64,000 nt of DNA from Nymphaea colorata (GCF_008831285.2 NC_045144.1:1550001-1614000), one strand, 5' to 3'; positions 11,300-23,229 are shown, numbered from the stretch's first letter. Numbers and translations: made by a program. Notes: generated by a model from the letters alone, not told the origin.

Positions 11300-14200
11300 G
11301 GTAGTGTTTGATGGCCTGAAAATCTAGAATTGGAAATATATTTCCTGGAAAAAATGAATGTCAAAGATTTTTCCGATTCCTATTTTGATGTGTGTGTGAT
11401 AACTGAGAAATATATTTCCAGAAATATATTTCTGTGTTTGATGATAAAGAAATATATTTCCAGATTTTCAGAAAATAATTTCTTAGTTTGATAATAAGGG
11501 AACATATTTCCAGATTTACATAATCTTTTGATATAGTTTCTTAAACACACGGATAAATAATAAACGATCTACCAAGCCACGACCAGCGATGCAATGAACA
11601 TGAAGATCAACTACTAGTTATTCAACAACTATAATATTAAAATGATAACAACACATTTTCAACGAACTAAGAGCCTGAGATGCAAAACATTTAAAAATAT
11701 TGATGAACACAAATGAACTTCTAGGATTACAAACATCAAAATTGTAAACCACCACAAATCAGCTTCTAGTTCCACAAAAAAACTCCAGATACTAAGCAAG
11801 AGCTCCATTATCAAACACAAATTTACTGACTGAGAATGCCATAATCAAGTGCAAAATTTCATGTTCAAACTAATAAAACGCAGATCCTAAAATAGCATGC
11901 TCAAAATAAGGTCTAGCTGAACCTTCCGAAGCAGCTGAATTCATAATGAGAAGGTACAAGACAAGAATATGAGAATGCCTTTATAGCTTTCCGACAGTTG
12001 TATAAGGACAAGTTCAACAACTGAATACGTCAACCATTCAACTGACGCTTCTTCACCTGTTGCAACTAAACCAATGCAACTGCACCGGGGATGAAGAAGC
12101 AACTGGAAATTAGAATGGAAGTCACTGTTTATTGAACATGGCAATGAAGTATTCAGTTAAATAAGATCCTCACCTATTGCAGCATAAACAGGAAATTAGA
12201 ATGGAAGTCACTGTTGTAGATTGCATCTTTGTCAAGATTAAGACAGAGGTACACAAACAGTAAAGTACAGCCAACAATCAAATGTTTTAATCAACATCTA
12301 GGCATGATGAAAGTGCTAATGACTGATCAACTGAAAATGAAAACACATACTCAGTGTGTAATTGGTTTACTTTTCCATTCTCCATTATCAATTGTTCAAA
12401 GTGGTTTATATGCCTCTCCATGTATTCAACATACATATTTTGTATAACATGTAACTAATCAGGTATCTGTGGTTACTAGTAACTAAAAACAATAATTAAT
12501 GTCAGTAAAGAAAATGAAGTTCAAAACAACTGGCAGCGAAGGTACTTAATCATAGCTTTCCTTGTACAACTGGCAAGTTACTCCTTGGGCAGAAAATTCA
12601 GCTCTAGTGGAGTATCTTGTCTCACCAATTGTGCTCAGAGGAATTTAGACAAATGCAATGACTTGCTTGTGCTTGTTCGAGGAGTAACTTCTCAAAATTA
12701 CCATGTTCTGCATGTAAACGTTTAGAATTCCACTCTAGATGAATGTAACTGGGCAGTTTTTGACATTTAACCTCTTGAAAGTGCTATAGAGCTTCGTATG
12801 GCCATACCATGCTGTCATCCTTTTAATTTATCATGTACTAAGCTTACATGCATTGCCATTTTACACTGTTCTGGCTGTAGTATTTGCCAAAGGGACATCA
12901 ACTCTACACTTGTTATTGGCTGCTCTTGCTATGCTATCAATAACAACAGATAGCTAGAATCAAAACAAACAAAGAAAAAGATAGCTGCTCGATTTCTCAA
13001 TGCCCTCAAATCATCTCTTCATCCACCGTCACCGTGTAAACCTTGTGGAAGGGGAAAGGAGGAGGTAGCAAACAGTCCCTCAAGATCAATGAATGAGAGC
13101 GTTAGCCACAGAAGCTCGAATTAGTTGTATAATTCTTAATATCAATACCACAAAGACTAGGGAAAAGGTAGCCAGAAGCATGAGTCTAAACTGTATAATG
13201 CCCAAAGGAAGAACAGACAGCCGTAAGAAAATCTACAAATCCACAAAAAAACAAATCTCAAAAGATCGACACTACAATAAAAACATCTTACTCAAGATCC
13301 GCACGCTCTTCCTCATCAGATGAAAAAAAAAATGCTCGAAAAAACTCACAGAAGAAAAAGGCGTTATGCCACAAAGCAGCAGATAGAAAACATCAGACGA
13401 AAAAATAAATGGGAATTTCACTAGGAATTAGACAATACTAATCCTATGACCAATCCCACTAGACTGCCGCAAATACAAAAATCCTCCAAGTAGAACAATC
13501 CAAGAAAATTTTCGACTAGGTGAGGTATGAACCAAGCAGAACTACACTTGGAGGATAAAAAGATGATGCAAAGGAGGGTGGAGAAGAAAACCTAGATCGA
13601 GTTCGTCATCGCTTTTCTTTGGGATTTTGATCTCTACAACAACATTTTATAGAAATTTACCAAATTCAGCAACCTAACCATCACGAGAATAAAGGTGGTA
13701 GTTTGAAGCTCAATGTACAAGCTTGAAAAGAGGACTAATACAATAACGAAGAAACATGAGATTATAAAAAACTCAAATTTACCAGGAAACAAGCAAGCAA
13801 GCCTCCAATCTCCCCCAACGTGAATCGGGGTGGGGAGAGAAAGAGAGAGAGAACTGAAAATAAATTCATTCCAACGAAACAATGGATGTAAAAAGAGAGA
13901 GAGACCTGACTGCTTGATGTAAAATGAATTCACCGCTGCTAGACGCTACGCTGGTGAGGAGATGCCCAAATCAAGCCGCTGGTGAGAACGCTGTGCAGGA
14001 GGAAGAACGCTGTGCTGGCGATGGATGCGTTTGAGGCAGCAGCAGCGAGAGAAGGGTAAAGGTGTGATGAAGGCAGGTTGGGTGAAAAAAAAAAACAGGA
14101 GGGTTTGGAGCCAGGGTTTCGACTGAGAGAGTGAGAGGGTTTTGAGCGAGACTCGTTTCAGCAGAATGAGAAAAACGCAAGGAGGAGTAACGAGCAGTGG

Positions 14201-14484
14201 TGTTGAGGCTGCGGTGGGGGTTGAGGAAGCAACAGGGTGAGGCACTGCCGAGGATGAAGATGAGAAGAGCATGACGAGGAGAGAGGCTGGACGCGAGGAG
14301 AAGCGCCAACGGCCAAAAAAAATTTTTCCCGCTCTCAGGCGGAAAAAAATTTTCGGAAAATATTTTCGGAAATGGGTTCAACGGTTACTTTTTTCTTTCC
14401 TCGTTTGATGGAAAGGAAATTTTTTTAAAAGTTTGAATGTTTTTTCTCGTTGAACAGTATATTTCCTATGCAACAAACGCCACC
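11300..14484. mobile_element. Possible PIF/Harbinger-like TIR element, non-autonomous
   Basis: The left end reads GGTAGTGTTTGATGG and the right end, on the minus strand, GGTGGCGTTTGTTGC: 11 of 15 bases match. Both are flanked by TTG (11297-11299 and 14485-14487), a possible 3-bp target duplication. Subterminal zones on both sides hold GGAAATATATTTCC-like words (11325-11510; 14340-14470). No transposase frame was found. Its right third (about 13600-14340), on the minus strand, looks like a captured GC-rich first exon/5' leader with CTCTCTC tracts. Short TIRs, 3-bp TSD and GTTTG termini suit PIF/Harbinger, but TTG is not the usual TWA target; chance is possible. Confidence 0.4.
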
Positions 14485-14889
14485 TTGAGGATCTTAAATC
14501 CATAGATTTGAATTGAGACCTCCTTCCATCCGACTTCAAAACATAAGTTTTTAGGGAGAAACCTGGATTTAAGATCCACATTTTTCACTCACGTGGAATC
14601 CACTGTTTGTTTCAACAGTGGATCATATAGAAAAAAGATTTGAGATTCGAAGGGGATCTCAGATCCACGGGCAAATAAATGCCTCCTAAGGGATGCCAAT
14701 TCGAGTCGGATATCGGGAGTTTCCAAATTCTTTGTCACATAGGATACTGGAATCAAAACTAATTAGTGATTTGGATTCAAATCTATCATTGATTCTGAGT
14801 TCAAATTCAAAGCGAACCGGAATAAAAAAAACCTATGGAACTCCTCTAAATGCACATCTAACTTTTAGTGGTGCACTAAAAGGACAAGT

Positions 14890-15180
14890 TTAAATTTCTC
14901 TTGTATTCAATTTGAGGAAGTAAATAAAAAAGTTCGCAAGTATCTTTTACAACCATTTCATCTTATTTCTTATTGAATCAAACCAGTCTTGTAATTGTAA
15001 ATAAGAGCACGTTTGAGTGGGTATACAAAATATTTTAAAATGCTTTGGGTTGGGGTGACCTTCGGTTTGGGTATCGAAAATATTTCAAAATGCATTTAAC
15101 GGTTAGCCTGGAAGTAGTACTGCTCAACTTAGTAGCCCACTATGATTCTTATTATTTATCTACAAAACCAGAATTAGCTG
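14890..15180 (+). repeat. Dispersed repeat R900, partial copy (left arm)
   Basis: About 290 bases, from GAGGAAGTAAATAAAAAAGT to TTATCTACAAAAC, matching the end of the repeat at 62478-63328 and, inverted, 16448-16735. With the latter it forms an inverted pair around 15190-16440. Its left part is missing relative to the other copies. Confidence 0.8.
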
Positions 15181-15269
15181 TTTACTAAACCTATTAATCC
15201 TTCGATACTAAGTTTCAGTCTGAGAGTTGTAAATTCACGATGAGATGAAGTTACATTCAGGTATCAGGG

Positions 15270-15734
15270 ATGACGTGCCTTCTGATTCTCTTTTTGGTCT
15301 TCTTCTTCTGTTGCTTCTTCTTCCTCCTCCTCTTCGTTTCCTTCTCCTTCAGCTTCCGTCTGACTGCCGAGGACGACACCCCCTTCCTATCGCTGCAAGT
15401 ACCGGAGGAACCTGAGGCCAAAGTAGGTTTGAACGCTGAACCATCCCCGTTGCCTTCGCTTGTACCTGAGAGGGGCAAACAAGACGAGGGACACGAAGGT
15501 TCAAAGGACCCTGCAATGGCGGCCTCCCCAGACGATGTTGCGGTCCTGATCCACCCACTATACCCACTCTACTTTGGCTGGCCAATTGATCGGAGTACCA
15601 ACTTCCAACCACTCCAGCAGCTGTTCCCAGGCTACCCCTTCGATGGAGTAATCATGGGCTTGGTGTTGGGTGTGCAGGCCACCATTTTGCTGGTCTGCAT
15701 CTGCATGAAGGGCACCATTAATCTCTCCATTTGA
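15270..15734 (+). CDS. Hypothetical small membrane-like protein
   Basis: A 154-codon frame starting at the ATG at 15270. The first 28 residues are almost all Leu/Phe/Cys/Val/Ser (a signal-anchor-like stretch, but encoded by CTTCTTCTT-type low complexity). Then come an acidic, Pro/Glu-rich middle, and a hydrophobic segment near residues 125-145 (IMGLVLGVQATILLVCICM) close to the C-terminus. I recognise no family. A 43-bp tandem repeat with splice-acceptor-like ends follows 37 bases after the stop, and inverted R900 copies flank it. It could be a real gene, a captured gene fragment or a chance frame from a pyrimidine-rich tract. Confidence 0.3.
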   Translation: MTCLLILFLVFFFCCFFFLLLFVSFSFSFRLTAEDDTPFLSLQVPEEPEAKVGLNAEPSPLPSLVPERGKQDEGHEGSKDPAMAASPDDVAVLIHPLYPLYFGWPIDRSTNFQPLQQLFPGYPFDGVIMGLVLGVQATILLVCICMKGTINLSI

Positions 15735-15770
15735 ATATCCGTGTAAGTAGTGGTGGTCTCTTGTTTTGCT

Positions 15771-15930
15771 GTTACCTCTGTTCTAATTTCCTTTCCCTTG
15801 TTGCTATCTTGCAGTTACCTCTGTTTTAATTTTCTTTCCCCTGTTGCTATCTTGCAGTTACCTCTGTTTTAATTTTCTTTCCCCTGTTGCTATCTCGCAG
15901 TTACCTCTATTCTAATTTTCTTTCCCTTGG
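15771..15930 (+). repeat. 43-bp minisatellite with repeated acceptor-like motif
   Basis: Units start at 15771, 15814, 15857 and 15900 with an exact 43-base period; the last is partial. Each full unit ends in a pyrimidine tract plus TTGCAG or TCGCAG, so three potential 3' splice sites are laid out in series. Units differ at only a few positions. Confidence 0.92.
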
Positions 15931-16447
15931 ATCATGTCACCTATGCTATGGAAAAGTGCAGCATGGCGAGAGTTTGACACGCAAGTTCGAGTTAGCCAGT
16001 ACTTAACTGTTCCTTTGCTGTATATTATTTCGAGTGTATGTAGCATATCTTCGTGGCTAAAAATATGGAATGAATAAAAATTCTTATCATTAAAAAGACG
16101 TTTTTTTCCTTTGCATCCTTCTATTGCCGAATGCATTGGAAGAAGCGGCATATATATGGAAGAACCAGCACCAAAGGAATTGCAACACTGCAAACAGAAT
16201 CAGCTTCCAACCATGCAATTGTTGCAACCTGGAACCACAAATTAGCCAATATAAATAAGTGAACATATTACATGGACCATAAAGCTAAGGTCTATCTTAC
16301 TCGATTCATAGCATGAACAAATTGTATATATATCATAAATTCTTTGCATAGGTTAAGTTGATCTCTTACATATAAGAACTTGCAAGAAAAGATGAAGAAG
16401 TCTTACAAAATAAAGGCACTGCTTTCTGTCAACAAATATGAAGCTTA

Positions 16448-17333
16448 CCGCTTTGTAGAAAATAATGAGAATCATAGTGGGGTACTAAGTTGAGCAGTCT
16501 ACTACTTCGAGGCTAACTTTAAATGCATTTTGAAATATGTTCGATACCCACTCCGAAGAAGTGCCACCCCAATCCAGACTTTCACTTGGAGTGACCAAAT
16601 GTTTTTTAAAATATTTTGTATATTCACTCAAAGGTGCTCTTGTTTACAATTATAAGATTGGTTTGATTCAATAACAAAGAAGATGAAAGGGTTGTAAAAG
16701 ATACCTTTTTATTTACTTCCTCGAATTGAATGCAAGAGAACAAGAACATAGGTCGGATGATTTTCTTTTTAAACAATTTGAGAAGTTTTTTGCTAATTTG
16801 AAAGTTTAAGTATCCTTTATAATTCTCTTTTTCAATAACAAATTCACACTCTGTTTCTCCAAAGAAGAAAGTAAAGAAAAAAAAATAGTAAAACGATGAA
16901 AAAGAAAGATAAGTGACTATGGAGCGAACACAAAGTATTTGAGTGATGGCAAAATTTAATGAGAATGAATTTTTCATTTTAAATCAAAGGAGCTTTTTAT
17001 AACAAAAAGTTGAATTTCTCCATTCATGCTTCCCCTTCATCCTAGAAACACCCAACTTACAATTTTCAAAACTTCTATATAAAAAAAAAAATCTAATACT
17101 GCTCTTTTGGCAACATCAAAATCAAGTGCTATTGTTATGTTTCGCAGCATATCTTTAATTCAATGAACCAAAAGTTTGGATAGGTTAGCACAATATCCAT
17201 CTACATTTTGGCCATTGGATGGCCGGTCATAACCTCTCTTAAAATCATGTCTTGCTCATTCGAAAAGCTTTATACGTTAACAAGAGGATATCCATCACTC
17301 GGATGAGGTCCGAAGGCCCTCCTTTTTCCTTGC
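16448..17333 (-). repeat. Dispersed repeat R900, near full-length inverted copy
   Basis: Reverse complement matches 62478-63328 throughout: shared words include CATCCGAGTGATGGATA, GGTTATGACCGGCCATCC, TTGTAAGTTGGGTG, and the ending ATTTCAAAATGCATTTAAA plus TCTACAAA-GCGGTA. About 0.85-0.9 kb long. No protein and no clear terminal repeats, so it could be a solo LTR, a MITE or part of a larger element. Confidence 0.8.
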
Positions 17334-18060
17334 TTCCAGAGTTTTAGGCTACAAAGCGGTTTGGGCCCTTACCTTTATCAAACAAAATTACCTATACAGG
17401 GAAACGTTAGCACTATACAAATGACAATTTTCAGTCATTAACAGCAAATGGCTGACTCGGCCCTCCAAGAGAACAAGAAGAAAGCAGAAATGGAAAATCA
17501 AACTATAGACTGCTGTTAGTCTGCACAAAAGAAATCACCACGCTGCTTGTAACGGGCAGCGATGAACACACCAAAATAAACCGTAGCGTCCTCTTTTGCC
17601 ACCTTAACTCTGGTCTCAGTGCCTTCTAACAGACATGCAATTACCCCACTTTCCTACCTTCAAGATGCTGACGGAGCCTCCGGATTAAGGCATCCATAGA
17701 AGAAAAGATAGTGATCTAATACCATATCCTTGCGATAAGGATTTTCTCAAGAACCTCTACCTCACTCTCGAACGCTCCTCCTCTTGGAGTTAGAAGAATT
17801 TTCACACCTTTAAAACCATCCCGAAAATAAGATTGCCCCGCAGCTCTGTTACAGCCTGCCACCCTTATAAGAATGATTTCAATGATCAGCATATCTGCTG
17901 AACCTCTACAGTTGTCTACACAAACCAGCCCAGTTTGAATCCATAAGCGCAACTTGCCTTCAGCCTCGTTCGACCATTTAATACCCACAGATGAGTCTAT
18001 ACAACTCCTCCAAATGTCTTCCTTCAGCTTGCTAACTTGCAAGGAGATTTCCTCATGCAC
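17334..18060. other. No recognisable gene
   Basis: A 114-codon frame exists at 17716-18060 (-) just after the copia-type primer site at 18061-18078. It may be a decayed leader/gag start but shows no motif. Confidence 0.3.
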
Positions 18061-18079
18061 TAGCTTGTTCTGGTACCAC

Positions 18080-18480
18080 TGTTACAGATTAGAGAAAATC
18101 ACCTCATGAGTTGCCTTATTTTGTTATGGAAAGACAACTCCTAAAAGAACGTTGAAGAAAGGAACGTTGAAGAAATGAACGTTGTCTTCTTTCCTTCCTC
18201 TCATTGTTTCCTCTCTTAGCTCTTTAGCCGTTGTAAACTCCAAATAAAGAGTATCACTGCAACGAGCAAAAGAATGTAACAGAAATAAAAAATTGGTGAC
18301 TTCTCCAGTGGATGTAGGCATTCAAGCCGAACCACGTAAATCTTGCCCCTGTTTTTTCTTCTCTAGCTTGACACACCATTAGATTCAGGATTTTAACAAC
18401 CACCACAGGTGCCAGCAAACAAGTAGAAAAGTAATCTTCAAGCATGTCCTCCCTCATTTGCTGCGAACCTTTGTTTGCAT
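18080..18480 (-). mobile_element. Copia LTR remnant with primer-binding site
   Basis: On the minus strand this ends in ATCTGTAACA, followed after one base by TGGTACCAGAAC (18067-18078), close to the initiator-Met site TGGTATCAGAGC. Within it, near 18320-18350, is AGATTTACGTGGTTCGG followed by CCTACATCCAC, the same motif found in the copia-B LTRs. The start of the LTR and the rest of the element were not found. Confidence 0.5.
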
Positions 18481-19537
18481 TTACCTCCAAATATCATGTG
18501 GAAACCTCCTAGAAGGAAAAAGGGAGATTCCAAATTTAGGTAATTCCGGCTTTTACCCAAGCACGGGCTTGCCTGTGTTGGAAAAACCACGGCCGGCACA
18601 TGGAAGGGCCGGTAGAACTGCTACTTCTCACCGGCTCTTTCCAAAACTTTTTTCCTTTCTTCTCTTGCTTTATTTTTTGTTGACTCTTTCCAAAACTTTT
18701 TTCCTTTCTTCTCTTGCTTTATTTTTTGTAGAATCCATCAGGCAGAACCACAATGAGGACAAACGGTGGAAGCTGTGGAGCCACAGCTTGCCTTGTCATA
18801 TGCTTCGAAGCTGTAACAGCCACTGCCAGTTATTACTGGTCTATAGTGCTCTGGGGTCGTGATATCAATATTCGTCAGTATCATTTACATATGCAATGTT
18901 GGAGATGCAGGTTGCCTTGCCGTGTCCTCAATTTACAAAGTCACTACTTCCCATTCAAGTAGTGGTGTGGAACCCCTCAATCTTTTATTCTGGGATCTCC
19001 CCACCATACTGAACTGAGGTAGCCCAGTTTCTCAATGCGATGAAAAGAGAGCTAGGCCAATCTACTTCTCTGCATTGGAAGCGAAACTACCAATCATGTG
19101 TTTCTTTATCCTGTTCACAATGACGCTTTGAGAACCTTGTTGATATTGTTTCTGATAATGATAGACAAGCTAAGGAAGAATGTAGTTACCAGAGATATAT
19201 CATGACAGTAAGATGTTAATGCATAACTGCATAAGCCATAGAACTGGTGAACCGCCAACAGCAGAACCACCACTGCTTCTCAAAGAATAATATTTCTCTT
19301 AATTGCCAGAGCTTGTCCTTAGCCCACTCTCTATGGTAGTATCTCATCTATGAGCCCTTTCTTGGTCTAAATTGGCTGGCATCTGAGGTAGCATCTATGA
19401 AAAATTCTTTACCATTTAAATTTTCCAGAAGTTATAATTTGTCTCTCATAAAAGTAATTTAAAAAATAAGTTGGTTTCTACGAAAAAAATTCAGAATTTT
19501 TGTTCAACATGTTTTTTGACCGTAGACAACACAATAC

Positions 19538-19633
19538 CTGGTAACTGCCACAACGAATGTTGGAAGAATTCTAATTGAAACACCACTATCAATATTGGAA
19601 GAGCCATCCAGTGGATCAAAAACAACAGAATGC
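19538..19633 (-). pseudogene. Single exon of fructose-1,6-bisphosphatase
   Basis: FBPase removes the 1-phosphate from fructose-1,6-bisphosphate in sucrose synthesis and gluconeogenesis. The minus strand, between an AG acceptor (19634-19635) and a GT donor (19536-19537), encodes HSVVFDPLDGSSNIDSGVSI and about 12 more residues. The metal-binding core FDPLDGSSNID is exact; the following GTIFGIY of the family is replaced by unrelated residues. No other FBPase exon was recognised nearby, so this is an isolated fragment. Confidence 0.6.
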
Positions 19634-20047
19634 CTGCACGATTTGCAACAGTATGAGAATTAACTAGATTAGTATACTAATTAGATAGTTTCAATCCAAG
19701 CAAAAGTTTGCAATAGACGGAAACAGACTTTCCTTTTTTTTGAAAGGGTTTCAATAGGACTTTACAAGGATGCGAAAATGGAAACAAGCTGGTATTAAAC
19801 AACCAAAGACTTGAACCTTGAAGACACATGGAAATCAAAGAAACTATAGAAGCTCACTAACAGTGCAAGAAATTGGAGGAGGCATTATTCAATATCAAAT
19901 TCTGATACCAATCTACGTGGCCATCCCATGCCTTCAGCAGAACTGTAAGTTGCTATTCAGAGGGAGGGAGAGACATCTACCATATAAGAGGCTCATTGAA
20001 GTGAATGGTCCACGTGAACATCCCATGCAAACAGCTTCCCCATGCAC

Positions 20048-20096
20048 ACACACACACACACAAACACATCGATAGAGAGAGAGAGAGAGAGAGAGC
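20048..20096. repeat. (CA)n and (GA)n microsatellites
   Basis: A CA run (about 20045-20062) and a GA run (about 20075-20095), a few bases apart. Confidence 0.9.
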
Positions 20097-20429
20097 TATG
20101 CCTCATAATAGGCTCATTGAAGCAGAAAGTAACATAGTGGCAAATTTCATTTTATATATTTAACATAGCATAGCTGTAGAGTTGCTTGCCCAGCAGCAAA
20201 ATTGTGCAAACACTCCACATGATTGGAAGCTTGATGGTTCTTGACGTTATTCTCAAGGAAAGTTGACTCAGACTCATCCGCCCTTTGCTCAAAAATCCCT
20301 GGCCGCATAAGTGGCTATATGTCACTCAAGTTATTACTGTAGAAGCAGAGTGACTGGTGAACTCTTGCATCTTCGAAAACTTCAACGTGACTTCCACCTA
20401 AAATTTCATCACATTAGTTAGCATACCAG

Positions 20430-20877
20430 CTATTTTCAAACGTGTAAGACATGTTTGTAAGGTGTTTGTGCACTTCTTGTACCAGACGAGCCAGTGCTTC
20501 TTGAGAATCCCGTCCTGTCTTTGAAGGATCATTTTAATATTGTTATGAACAGCTAGATGGTTGCACCAACTGAACCAGTTCCAAAGAGACGGAACACCTC
20601 CATGTTCAAAGAAGCAACTTAACTAATAAATTCCATGAAGCAGTTGGCGTTCTAGTACACAGGGCCATTGTTCAGCAAGAAAAGCTTCACCAGCATTTAG
20701 CAAACTTAACGCAACAGGTGCAACAAGTAGATCGGTAGGCTGTTTACCAATCGCTCCTCATCTTCAAAGAGATATCATATGCCCTGGTGCCATGAGACAG
20801 AGCAATCAACAGGATCCTTGTACTCAAACTCATCTGCTTGAACAGTTGATACATCTGATTTTATATCCTTTATCATC
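20430..20877 (-). pseudogene. Phosphoglucomutase C-terminal fragment
   Basis: Phosphoglucomutase interconverts glucose-1- and glucose-6-phosphate. On the minus strand, after an acceptor (TTGTTGCAG, 20878-20886), the reading is MIKDIKSDVSTVQADEFEYK then DPVDCSVSWHQGI followed by an in-frame stop and YLFEDE. The family reads DPVDGSVS-HQGIRYLFEDG, so a Gly and an Arg codon are mutated. Further left, near 20560-20600, is FRLFGTGSVGATI (family FRLSGTGS-GATI, the phosphate-binding loop), then KTGRDSQEALARLVQEVHK near 20465-20525. These are the last exons only, with mutations. Confidence 0.65.
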
Positions 20878-20899
20878 CTGCAACAAAAAGCCACCAAAA

Positions 20900-22740
20900 T
20901 TCTAATTTGATCCGGTACAAATATCTAGAAAAATGAATTTTGGTATTCATTTCTCGATACTCTTTTTACTGATACTTTTTCTTTTTGTTTTTAAATTGCT
21001 TTTATAGCACTTATTCTCACGAATCCATATTCATCACAAACAGCAATGGTGTCACCTTTATACCATGTGCACTCTACATTAAGATTTTCTTTCCAACACT
21101 GGCAGCAAGCATGTGAATAGTGAATGGAACCAAACCAGGTAAAAGAAACACATACGAACACAAGAGAGACATGCTTCATCATAGTTGATGAAACCAAACA
21201 ATGTTGACAAGTAAACCAAACAATACGTGTCTAATCCAACAAACACAGGGTACTACTTATCAGTCATCAATAACACTACACGCAGAATGCAATACTATGA
21301 AATATGAAGCAGAAATGCAAATCTCAGTCAGCTTAAGCTATTCTATCCACATCATGTCAGGTCTCATTCACCGATAGATAACATTATTTCAGAAAAGAAA
21401 ACTTTGTAAGCTTATCTTTAAGAGGACAAAAATTCCATGATCCTTTTAAGGATCTCTCGTCTCTTCTTGTAGAAAGAAAAAATTGAAGGAAATTGTTTGC
21501 TTTAATTGCTTCCTCAGGGAGGTACTTAATCCTGATTGGTGATTCTAAAAATGGATTTTATCAACTATGATAACAAATAAATAACAGGGAATGACAAATG
21601 CAGGAAGTTCGAGCATGGAGGCATCAACATTTGTGTCTGAAACAAAAAACCAAAAATAGCATGGCAACCAGGGTTGTTATCCAAAAGGTTAAATATAAGC
21701 AATCTCTCATTTATAAACAAAAAACCAGGGTTGTTAACCAGGGATGCACTTAGGCATGATCTAGAAAACCTCGGATATATCAAGCACCACAAGTTACTAT
21801 TTCGTATTACGTAACATGATGCATTATACACTACTGATAAGACCTTATTCACACAAGGGTTCCAGCATAAACAAGCAAGATAAACTGTGGCACAGGGTTT
21901 AATGCCTACCTTAGCAGCCAATGACAAGTTATCTCATAAGATTGTCATGTGGACATTCCTAAGGTGGTCTCTGATGCATGAGAATGCGAGATCAGACCAG
22001 CTTTATGCTGCCACATGTGGGACTTACTGTGTGCAAGAAATTTGACTCAAAGCAATGCCCAGAACAGTGAGTGTCAATGTTCCTTCAGACAAAAATTTGT
22101 TGTTCCACCAATTAGCCGCAGGTCCACAGCAAAACCATTGAGACAATTTTTGGATGTCTGGTTATGCATGTGCAGCTAGGCCCACAAGCCAATAATCAAG
22201 CTCAAGCAGGGCCAACCAGAACAAAGCTCAAGCTAGATTTGATAAACAGTAATTATTCCCAAGCTCCACTCATTTAGTCACATAAATTCGAACCAACTAA
22301 GCTCAACCTTGAGATGGCTCAACAACAAGCTTCTCAGGTTCCTACGAATGTTGGAGTTCATGTAACAGAGGAAAAGCAGGAAAGTAATGAAGCTTATAAA
22401 ATGAATAAATAAAAAAAGAAATCACTTTGTCACAGATTATTTTGGAAAAAAAACAGCAGGAGAACTGAATGCTAAAGGGACAAAAGAACCAAATATGCTA
22501 ATGAATTTCTGACACTAAAGAATCATTGGATGCTTGGTGTGATTGCAGAAAGACAGATAACCAAAGAAATGAAGATCTACATTTTCCTTGAACAGCAAAA
22601 GTCAAGGTAAAGGTAGGCCTTCTTTTGCCGGAAACTGATTGTGAAAGCAGAATGATAAAGGATGGGAAAAAGATACTTTCTTCAAGTTCGTATGCAATTT
22701 CTTCATGTTTGAAACCAGCAAAATTGACAACGTTCAACAC
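20900..22740. other. No recognisable gene
   Basis: AT-rich sequence with short frames only; possibly introns and flanks of the captured gene fragments. Confidence 0.35.
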
Positions 22741-22747
22741 CATTAAC

Positions 22748-22935
22748 ATTAGGGAGCGAAGTAGGAACTAAAATTCACATCAGCGAAGAAATCAGGGAGC
22801 TAGTAAGAACCCATAATCTGTCCGAGAACAAAATAAACGAGGAGAATTGCGATCGATGCTCCAAAAAATAATAAACAAAGGGAATAATTAAAAGGAAATC
22901 AGGGTGGGAAAAAAAACTATTATCGAGAGGAACCA
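22748..22935 (-). repeat. Inverted copy of part of FAD-GPDH intron 1
   Basis: The reverse complement matches about 5687-5858 (intron 1 of pseudogene copy 1), for example GGTTCCTCTCGATA at one end and GTGAATTTTAGTTCCT at the other. Homology ends sharply on both sides. Confidence 0.75.
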
Positions 22936-23229
22936 AGCTGTGGTGGGTCCAAGCATCTATGCTTTTAGAGGCGCGAGCTTCAGTTCTTTAATTCTGTTTA
23001 CGGTTGTGAGTGCGGAAGGTTACAAAGTTTTAGTAAAATAAAGGATCTAACTATAAGAGCCGCCCGTATTTTTTCTGAATCTTATATGTGCAGCGTATTT
23101 TCATATTGTAAATAACAATAAATAACTCATTTGTGACATCCTCGACAGACTAAAAGGCAGTCCAGTGAAACTAAATGACGGGTATGATACGCTCTTAGCT
23201 CTGCTTTTTAACTCAAACAAATATAGAAC

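Noticed and set aside
13946-14381. Overlapping Ser/Pro/Leu-rich frames on the minus strand
   Set aside because: They come from a CTCTC-rich leader-like tract; no domain and two frames equally open, so not called as genes.
14490-14690. Possible Tourist-like MITE beside the Harbinger-like element
   Set aside because: The right edge (GGCATTTATTTGCC on the minus strand) resembles the TIR but a matching left edge and target duplication could not be placed.
15771-15930. CRISPR-like array
   Set aside because: Contiguous 43-bp minisatellite without unique spacers, in a plant nuclear context.
5203-20877. A metabolic gene cluster (FAD-GPDH, FBPase, phosphoglucomutase)
   Set aside because: All members are broken single-exon or few-exon fragments on different strands; the common theme of sugar metabolism is most simply coincidence.
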